10,984 bases of DNA from Clostridiales bacterium (lineage in GTDB: Bacteria > Bacillota > Clostridia > Oscillospirales > Oscillospiraceae): assembly GCA_029098065.1 (NCBI GenBank), contig JAQXNP010000085.1, positions 1 to 10,984 of the forward strand. The letters are read 5' to 3'. Positions 7,913 to 10,984 of this stretch are shown here, one piece after another. Under the pieces are notes generated by a model that saw only the letters and a program-made list of their open reading frames with translations, was not told the DNA's origin and made no database searches. The stretch's first letter is position 1. Each line of letters begins with the position of its first letter. The position numbers and the translations under genes are program-made.

Positions 7913-8175
7913 CCTGCTTTTTCCGAAAAGGAAAAGCGGGCAGAAAGAACGCTGGATTTCATTGCGGAGCCTTTTGGGTATGGGGCCTGATCAGACACTG
8001 GAAAGAAAGCGCGGGCTGGAAGCCCCTGGGTTCTTATCCGGACGTCTGATGGGCAATGCCCAGGAATCGGAAAACAGTTCGATTCCGATGGGAAAGGGCT
8101 CTTCGGGCCGGTTTTGCCGCCCTGTGCGCGCACCGATATGCGCATGCTATTTTTTCCAATAAGGAGCACGACGAT
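7913..8175 (+). promoter_or_regulatory. Structured non-coding leader between recX and rimO
   Basis: No convincing ORF is seen in these 263 bases, but inverted repeats are dense. A hairpin at 7913-7940 directly follows the recX stop and has no T-run. A long nested hairpin spans 7990-8050: ATCAGAC/GTCTGAT, then GGAAAGAA (8000-8007) with TTCTTATCC (8031-8039, one bulge), then GGGCT/AGCCC around a 3-base loop. Two further hairpins are at 8050-8062 (TGGGC/GCCCA) and 8066-8089 (ATCGGAA/TTCCGAT). Long-range pairing GAGCCTTTT (7967-7975) with AAAGGGCTC (8093-8101) could enclose the hairpins at 7990-8089. A GC hairpin plus T-run closes the region just before the rimO ribosome binding site. The layout resembles a cis-regulatory RNA, or a small RNA read through into rimO. 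It matches no riboswitch class I recognise; no clear promoter was found inside it. Confidence 0.5.
8124..8155 (+). terminator. Terminator-like hairpin immediately upstream of the rimO ribosome binding site
   Basis: GTGCGC (8124-8129) pairs with GCGCAT (8140-8145, one G-T) around a 10-base loop. After GCTA comes a run of six T (8150-8155). The stem is short, so efficiency is uncertain. It ends 6 bases before the AAGGAG of rimO, the position of an attenuator. The 5' arm CGCGC could alternatively pair with GCGCG at 8009-8013 in the leader. Confidence 0.45.
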
Positions 8176-9495
8176 TTGAAAGTTGCATTCATTTCTCTGG
8201 GCTGTTCCAAAAACCTCATCAACACCGAGCAGATGATGGCCCTGTGCCGGGACGCGGGGTATGAGGTCACCGGGGAGCCGGAGGGGGCCGATGTGGCCGT
8301 CCTCAACACCTGCGGCTTTATTGACGCGGCAAAGAGCGAGGCCATTGAGAACATCATCGCTCTGGGGGAGCTGAAGCAGGAGGGGAAGCTGGGCAAGCTG
8401 CTGGTCTGCGGCTGCCTTTCCCAGCGCTACCGGGAGGATATGAAGACCGAGCTGCCCGAGATTGACGGTCTGATGGGTACCGGCAGCTATGACCGGATCG
8501 TACCCGCTGTGGCGGCGGTGGCCGCCGGAGGGCGGCCCGAGGAGTTCGGGGATATCTCCGCCACCACGGAGGAGGGGGAACGTCTGGTCACGACTCCGTC
8601 CTATACCGCTTTTTTAAAGATCGCGGAGGGCTGCGACAACTTCTGCGCCTTTTGTATCATTCCCTATCTTCGGGGCCGGTACCGCAGCCGGCCCATGGAG
8701 GCCATTTTGAAAGAGGCGAAGGCTCTGGCGGATGCCGGGACGAAGGAGCTGATCCTCATCGCCCAGGACATCGGTCCCTATGGGAAGGATTTGTACGGAG
8801 AGAGGAAGCTGCCCCAGCTGCTGCGGGAGCTGTGCAAGCTTCCGTTCCACTGGATCCGGCTCCACTACCTCTATCCCGACCATATGGATGATGCGCTGAT
8901 CGACACCATCGCCTCAGAGCCCAAGATCGTCAAGTATCTGGATATCCCCCTCCAGCACTGCAGCGACAGGCTGCTGAAATCCATGAACCGCTGGGGGACG
9001 GAGGAGACGCTGCGGAAACTGCTGGCGACCCTTAGGGAACGGATTCCCGGCGTGGTGATCCGGACCTCCCTGATCTGCGGCCTTCCCGGAGAGACGGAGG
9101 AGGATTTTGAGCGGCTGTGCCGGTTTGTCACTGAGACCGGCATCGAGCGGGCAGGGGTGTTTCAATACTCCCGGGAGGAGGGGACCCGGGCGGCGGAGCT
9201 GCCCCATCAGGTCCCCGAAGAGGTGGCCGCTCAGCGGGTAGAGCGGCTGGTGGAGCTCCAGTCCCGGGTGTTGGATGCCTATAACGAAAGCCGTCTGGGC
9301 ACCGTGATGGAGGTGCTGTGCGAGGGATTTGACGCCAATATGGGCTGTTATTGCGGCCGGACCTATGCCGACTCGGTGGAGGTGGACGGCAGAGTCTGGT
9401 TCACCGCCGCCGGTGAAGTGCCCGCCGGAGAATTTGTTCAGGTGCGGATGACCGGGACCCAGGACGGGGATCTGACCGGAGAGATCGAGGAGTGA
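8176..9495 (+). CDS. rimO: Ribosomal protein S12 methylthiotransferase
   Basis: A 439-residue radical-SAM enzyme with two iron-sulfur clusters that adds a methylthio group to the conserved aspartate of ribosomal protein S12. The N-terminal methylthiotransferase domain carries the three cluster cysteines C10 (ISLGCSKN), C46 (NTCGF) and C80 (CGCLSQ). The radical-SAM domain carries CxxxCxxC at 153-160 (EGCDNFCAFC). RimO-typical wording such as HYLYPDHMDD, YLDIPLQHCSDRLLKSMNR and TSLICGLPGETEEDF follows, and a C-terminal TRAM domain occupies about the last 70 residues. The start is a TTG with AAGGAG 9 bases upstream. It places C10 where the family has it, whereas the in-frame ATG at 8056 would add 40 unrelated residues across the leader hairpins. 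It is likely cotranscribed with pgsA (4-base gap). TTG suggests modest translation. Confidence 0.96.
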   Translation: MKVAFISLGCSKNLINTEQMMALCRDAGYEVTGEPEGADVAVLNTCGFIDAAKSEAIENIIALGELKQEGKLGKLLVCGCLSQRYREDMKTELPEIDGLMGTGSYDRIVPAVAAVAAGGRPEEFGDISATTEEGERLVTTPSYTAFLKIAEGCDNFCAFCIIPYLRGRYRSRPMEAILKEAKALADAGTKELILIAQDIGPYGKDLYGERKLPQLLRELCKLPFHWIRLHYLYPDHMDDALIDTIASEPKIVKYLDIPLQHCSDRLLKSMNRWGTEETLRKLLATLRERIPGVVIRTSLICGLPGETEEDFERLCRFVTETGIERAGVFQYSREEGTRAAELPHQVPEEVAAQRVERLVELQSRVLDAYNESRLGTVMEVLCEGFDANMGCYCGRTYADSVEVDGRVWFTAAGEVPAGEFVQVRMTGTQDGDLTGEIEE

Positions 9496-9499
9496 GAGG

Positions 9500-10021
9500 A
9501 TGAATACCGCCAACAAGCTGACCATGCTGCGCGTGGTGATGATTCCCATCTACCTGGTGCTGTGGCACTTGGACTTTCCCTATCACAACTATGCGGCGCT
9601 GGCTGTTTTCATCCTGGCCAGTCTGACCGATCTGCTGGACGGCTATATCGCCCGGCACTGCAATCAGATCACGGATTTCGGCAAGTTTATGGATCCCCTG
9701 GCGGACAAGGTGCTGGTCATGACCGCCATGATCTGCTTCTGCGCCATGGGCCGCTTTCCGGCTTGGGCGCTGGTCATTGTGATGGCCCGGGAATTTGCGG
9801 TGTCCGGTCTGCGGCTGGTGGCGGTGGACAACGGCCGGGTCATCGCCGCCGGATGGTCGGGCAAGGTCAAGACCGCCTCCACCATGATCTGCCTGTGCAT
9901 CATGCACGTACCGATTCCCGACGCGCTGGGCTGGGTCTGCGTCATTGTCATCGTCGCGACCACGGTTTATTCCGGCGCTGAGTATTTTGTCAAAAACCGG
10001 GACGCAATCTCCATGAAATAA
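9500..10021 (+). CDS. pgsA: CDP-diacylglycerol-glycerol-3-phosphate 3-phosphatidyltransferase
   Basis: A 173-residue integral membrane enzyme that makes phosphatidylglycerol phosphate from CDP-diacylglycerol and glycerol-3-phosphate, the committed step to phosphatidylglycerol and cardiolipin. The complete CDP-alcohol phosphotransferase signature is present: D44-x2-D47-G48-x2-A51-R52-x8-G61-x3-D65-x3-D69, the metal and nucleotide site. NKLTMLRVVMIPI at the N-terminus and a REFAVSGLRL stretch are typical of PgsA rather than other family members. Several hydrophobic helices make up the rest; length is normal. The ATG follows the rimO stop by 4 bases, using the GAGGAG at the rimO 3' end as its ribosome binding site, so the two are translationally linked. 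A strong bidirectional terminator follows immediately. cinA or recA, often found after pgsA in Clostridia, are not downstream here. Confidence 0.95.
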   Translation: MNTANKLTMLRVVMIPIYLVLWHLDFPYHNYAALAVFILASLTDLLDGYIARHCNQITDFGKFMDPLADKVLVMTAMICFCAMGRFPAWALVIVMAREFAVSGLRLVAVDNGRVIAAGWSGKVKTASTMICLCIMHVPIPDALGWVCVIVIVATTVYSGAEYFVKNRDAISMK

Positions 10022-10022
10022 G

Positions 10023-10054
10023 AAAAAACCGGACGGGAGACCGTCCGGTTTTTT
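10023..10054. terminator. Bidirectional intrinsic terminator between convergent genes
   Basis: AAAAAA (10023-10028), CCGGACGG (10029-10036), loop GAGA, CCGTCCGG (10041-10048) and TTTTTT (10049-10054) form a near-perfect symmetrical stem with U-runs on both strands. It ends rimO-pgsA on the + strand and the small gene at 10066-10227 on the minus strand. Confidence 0.95.
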
Positions 10055-10065
10055 GCGCAAAGCGC

Positions 10066-10227
10066 TTACAGATCCTCCAGATCGGCGGCGGGAAGATCAT
10101 TTTCCAGATTGTCCCGGGCCAGGTCGGTGTCCAGCTCGGGGTAGATATCCGATGGGATGGGTCTCTCTCCCGTCAGCTGATCCCGGACGGACTTGGGATG
10201 GCTTCCTTTTCGGTGTTCGGGTTTCAC
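10066..10227 (-). CDS. Small acidic-tailed hypothetical protein (53 residues)
   Basis: On the minus strand a GTG start at 10227 is preceded by AAGGAGGGA at normal spacing and opens a 53-codon frame ending in TAA at 10066. The product is soluble and highly charged: a basic N-terminus (MKPEHRKGSHPKSVRDQ), a middle with GERPIPSDIYPELD, and an acidic C-terminus (DLARDNLENDLPAADLEDL) with repeated D-L and E-D-L units. No membrane segment, Cys or known motif is seen and I do not recognise the family. Support comes from the strong ribosome binding site and the fact that the shared bidirectional terminator lies 11 bases past its stop. A minus-strand promoter was not convincingly found (a weak CATACT lies at 10248-10253). 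Function unknown. Confidence 0.65.
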   Translation of the reverse strand: MKPEHRKGSHPKSVRDQLTGERPIPSDIYPELDTDLARDNLENDLPAADLEDL

Positions 10228-10282
10228 ATTTCTCCCTCCTTCCCCGGTAGTATGCCCGGAACGGCCGCAGATTTCTCCGGGA

Positions 10283-10304
10283 CCGCAGGAGCCATAACCT
10301 GCGG
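10283..10304. repeat. Perfect 7-bp inverted repeat in the divergent intergenic region
   Basis: CCGCAGG (10283-10289) and CCTGCGG (10298-10304) flank an 8-base AT-richer centre. The dyad lies between the small minus-strand gene and the T-box promoter, with no T-run, so it is more like an operator than a terminator. The rest of 10228-10395 holds no gene or other element that I can support. Confidence 0.3.
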
Positions 10305-10395
10305 GAAGGAGACCGGCTTTTGCGGAGTTTCCAAAGGGGAAAACCGGAAAAAAGCCAATGGGGAAATATGCCGCCGGGAGAACGGAAGGGATGAC

Positions 10396-10424
10396 TTGAC
10401 ACCAAAGCGCCGGCGTGTTAATAT
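10396..10424 (+). promoter_or_regulatory. Sigma-A promoter of the T-box/cysE transcript
   Basis: A perfect TTGACA (10396-10401), a 17-base spacer and TAATAT (10419-10424) preceded by TGT as an extended -10. Transcription should begin near 10431, just before the T-box Stem I. Confidence 0.85.
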
Positions 10425-10447
10425 ACTAAAAATATCAGGAATGCAGC

Positions 10448-10664
10448 GCGAAGAACGGAATGAGTAGCGAACAGGCAGACCCGGGCAGAGAGGGACCGTC
10501 ACCGGCTGAAAGCGGACCCACGAAAGACCTGTTTGTGAATTGCGTCCGGGAGCGTTGGGGGCAATGCCCCACGGTTCGGCCCCGTTACCGGCTGTTGAGT
10601 GAGAAACGAGAGTGGAACCGCGTGACAACGCCTCTCATGCCCTGTGGGCATGGGAGGCTTTCTT
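10448..10664 (+). promoter_or_regulatory. T-box riboswitch, cysteine-specific (specifier UGC)
   Basis: A tRNA-sensing leader. Stem I has the AGTA loop-E strand (10463-10466) and an upper stem AACAGG/CCTGTT (10470-10475 with 10528-10533). It also has a distal AGAGAGGG...GGCTGAAAGC pattern and a lower stem CGGA/TCCG. The 3' side of the specifier loop reads GAA-T-TGC-G (10537-10544), giving specifier UGC (Cys). A downstream hairpin, TGGGG/CCCCA (10556-10571), follows. The T-box proper is AGAGTGGAACCGCG (10609-10622). Its antiterminator is complete: GAGAG (10608-10612), 7-base bulge TGGAACC, GCG, loop TGACAA, CGC, CTCTC (10632-10636). The UGGA in the bulge pairs with acceptor UCCA, matching the U73 discriminator of tRNA-Cys. 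Uncharged tRNA-Cys would therefore switch on the downstream cysE transcript. Confidence 0.95.
10630..10664 (+). terminator. T-box terminator
   Basis: GCCTCTCATGCCC (10630-10642) pairs with GGGCATGGGAGGC (10646-10658), 13 bp with one T-G pair and loop TGT, followed by TTTCTT. Its 5' arm overlaps the antiterminator strand CGCCTCTC, so the two structures are mutually exclusive. Confidence 0.93.
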
Positions 10665-10684
10665 GATTTGGAGGGGAGATAGCC

Positions 10685-10792
10685 GTGGCAGAGGGTATGA
10701 CGCTTTGCCCCTGCTGTGTTGTCGGCGCTGTGAATCAAACGCCGATTTCCGCAGACATCAGGAGGGACTTTTATTTTGACACGCTTAGGTGA
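10685..10792 (+). CDS. Candidate cysteine-rich leader peptide (35 codons) overlapping the start of cysE
   Basis: After the T-box terminator a near-ideal ribosome binding site, GGAGGGGAG (10670-10678), sits 6 bases before a GTG at 10685. The frame runs 35 codons to TGA at 10790-10792. Codons 8-11 are TGC CCC TGC TGT (Cys-Pro-Cys-Cys), and an internal ATG lies at codon 5. The frame differs from cysE and overlaps its first 17 bases, so ribosomes finishing the leader stop 14 bases past the cysE start. The Cys tract right behind a cysteine T-box suggests a translational attenuator sensing Cys-tRNA supply, like other amino-acid-rich leader peptides. No domain or signal peptide is seen, and the peptide itself need have no function. 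It could instead be a chance frame; the strong, well-spaced ribosome binding site argues against that. Confidence 0.6.
   Translation: MAEGMTLCPCCVVGAVNQTPISADIRRDFYFDTLR
10708..10766 (+). promoter_or_regulatory. Possible hairpin masking the cysE ribosome binding site
   Basis: CCCCTG (10708-10713), which lies within the leader's Cys codons, can pair with CAGG-A-GG (10759-10765, one bulged A), the cysE ribosome binding site. TGT (10715-10717) with ACA (10755-10757) extends the stem past one mismatch. An inner stem TCGGCG (10722-10727)/CGCCGA (10740-10745) caps it. A ribosome stalled on the Cys codons would cover the masking strand and free the site. The outer stem is modest and untested. Confidence 0.4.
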
Positions 10793-10984
10793 GACCCTGC
10801 GGGCCTATCAGGCCCGGGATCCGGCGGCCCGGAGCCGTCTGGAGATATTTTTGCTTTATCCCGGTGTGCACGCCGTTTTGTTTCATCGGGTGAGCCACTG
10901 GCTCTGGACCCATCATCTGCGGTTCCTGGCCCGGCTCAATTCCCAGCTGGCGCGGCATCTTACCGGTATTGAGATCCACCCCGG
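10776..10984 (+). CDS. cysE: Serine O-acetyltransferase, N-terminal part (runs off the window)
   Basis: The first 69 codons of an EpsC/CysE-type enzyme, which acetylates L-serine with acetyl-CoA to O-acetylserine, the precursor that cysteine synthase converts to cysteine. The TTG start has GGAGGG 9 bases upstream and gives MTRLGETLRAYQARDPAARS, aligned with the usual family start. The segments LEIFLLYPGVHAVLFHRVSHWLW and ARLNSQLARHLTGIEIHP are diagnostic of the short (EpsC) class and lead into the left-handed beta-helix acetyltransferase domain, which lies beyond the window. The catalytic His and Asp are in the missing part. The T-box upstream links its expression to cysteine starvation; cysS or cysK may follow, as in other Firmicutes, but cannot be seen. 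The weak TTG and the overlapping leader ORF suggest translational control. Confidence 0.93.
   Translation, partial: MTRLGETLRAYQARDPAARSRLEIFLLYPGVHAVLFHRVSHWLWTHHLRFLARLNSQLARHLTGIEIHP

Noticed and set aside
7913..7940. Hairpin right after the recX stop as a transcription terminator
   Set aside because: The stem is imperfect and there is no T-run after it on either strand; kept only as part of the structured leader.
7913..8160. 6S RNA or a known riboswitch in the recX-rimO gap
   Set aside because: No class-defining conserved blocks were recognised, and the branched fold does not look like the single rod of 6S RNA. Left as an unassigned structured region.
7866..8162. Plus-strand frame of 98 codons across the recX-rimO gap
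   Set aside because: It begins inside recX, has no ribosome binding site, no recognisable motif, and runs through all leader hairpins.
8056..8175. N-terminal extension of rimO from the ATG at 8056
   Set aside because: The 40 extra residues show no similarity to the family, lack a good ribosome binding site and would be translated through the leader hairpins and T-run. The TTG at 8176 gives the normal RimO N-terminus.
10198..10467. Plus-strand frame of 89 codons across the divergent region
   Set aside because: It crosses the small minus-strand gene start, the TTGACA promoter and the start of the T-box, and has no ribosome binding site.
10535..10544. Leucine specifier (TTG, 10540-10542) for the T-box
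   Set aside because: In T-boxes the specifier follows GAA plus one base, which selects TGC. UGGA in the bulge and the downstream cysE also indicate cysteine.
10460..10666. Plus-strand frame of 68 codons inside the T-box
   Set aside because: The bases are fully accounted for by T-box stems, specifier, antiterminator and terminator.

Overview
The window (about 60% GC by eye, genes nearly all on the + strand, strong GGAGG-type ribosome binding sites, frequent TTG/GTG starts, a Firmicutes T-box, a membrane pyrophosphatase and an EpsC-type serine acetyltransferase) looks like chromosomal DNA of a GC-rich low-oxygen Clostridia member. The best guess is Oscillospiraceae (Flavonifractor/Intestinimonas-like). 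That assignment is inferred from gene content and style, not from a search. No mobile element, CRISPR array, rRNA or tRNA was seen.

Layout. (1) 1-419: the 3' end of a membrane-bound, ion-pumping pyrophosphatase (hppA) closed by a strong intrinsic terminator. (2) 420-4129: a promoter region, then a three-gene unit of a lipoprotein with three acidic Ca-loop-like motifs, an OmpR/PhoB response regulator and its membrane histidine kinase, plausibly one envelope-sensing module. (3) 4141-7912: a promoter sitting inside a GC-rich dyad, then a tight + strand run of a DUF1385/YqhQ-like membrane protein, prmC, recA and recX (recX overlaps recA by 14 bases). (4) 7913-8175: a 263-base non-coding stretch rich in nested inverted repeats, ending in a hairpin and T-run just before the rimO ribosome binding site; this is a candidate cis-regulatory or small RNA. 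(5) 8176-10054: rimO and pgsA, closed by a bidirectional terminator. (6) 10066-10227: a 53-codon gene on the minus strand converging on pgsA. (7) 10396-10984: a sigma-A-type promoter, a complete T-box riboswitch with a cysteine specifier (UGC) and an acceptor-pairing UGGA matching tRNA-Cys, then a short cysteine-rich leader ORF, then the start of serine O-acetyltransferase (cysE), cut by the window end.

The most interesting signal is in part 7. Between the T-box terminator and cysE lies a 35-codon ORF with an excellent ribosome binding site. Its codons 8-11 read Cys-Pro-Cys-Cys, and it runs 17 bases into cysE. The Cys-codon tract is also complementary to the cysE ribosome binding site. This suggests a second, translational cysteine-sensing step stacked on the T-box. 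The second most interesting signal is the structured leader of rimO. The rest is recognisable housekeeping with a somewhat rearranged order: prmC without adjacent prfA, and recA upstream of rimO-pgsA with no SOS box nearby.
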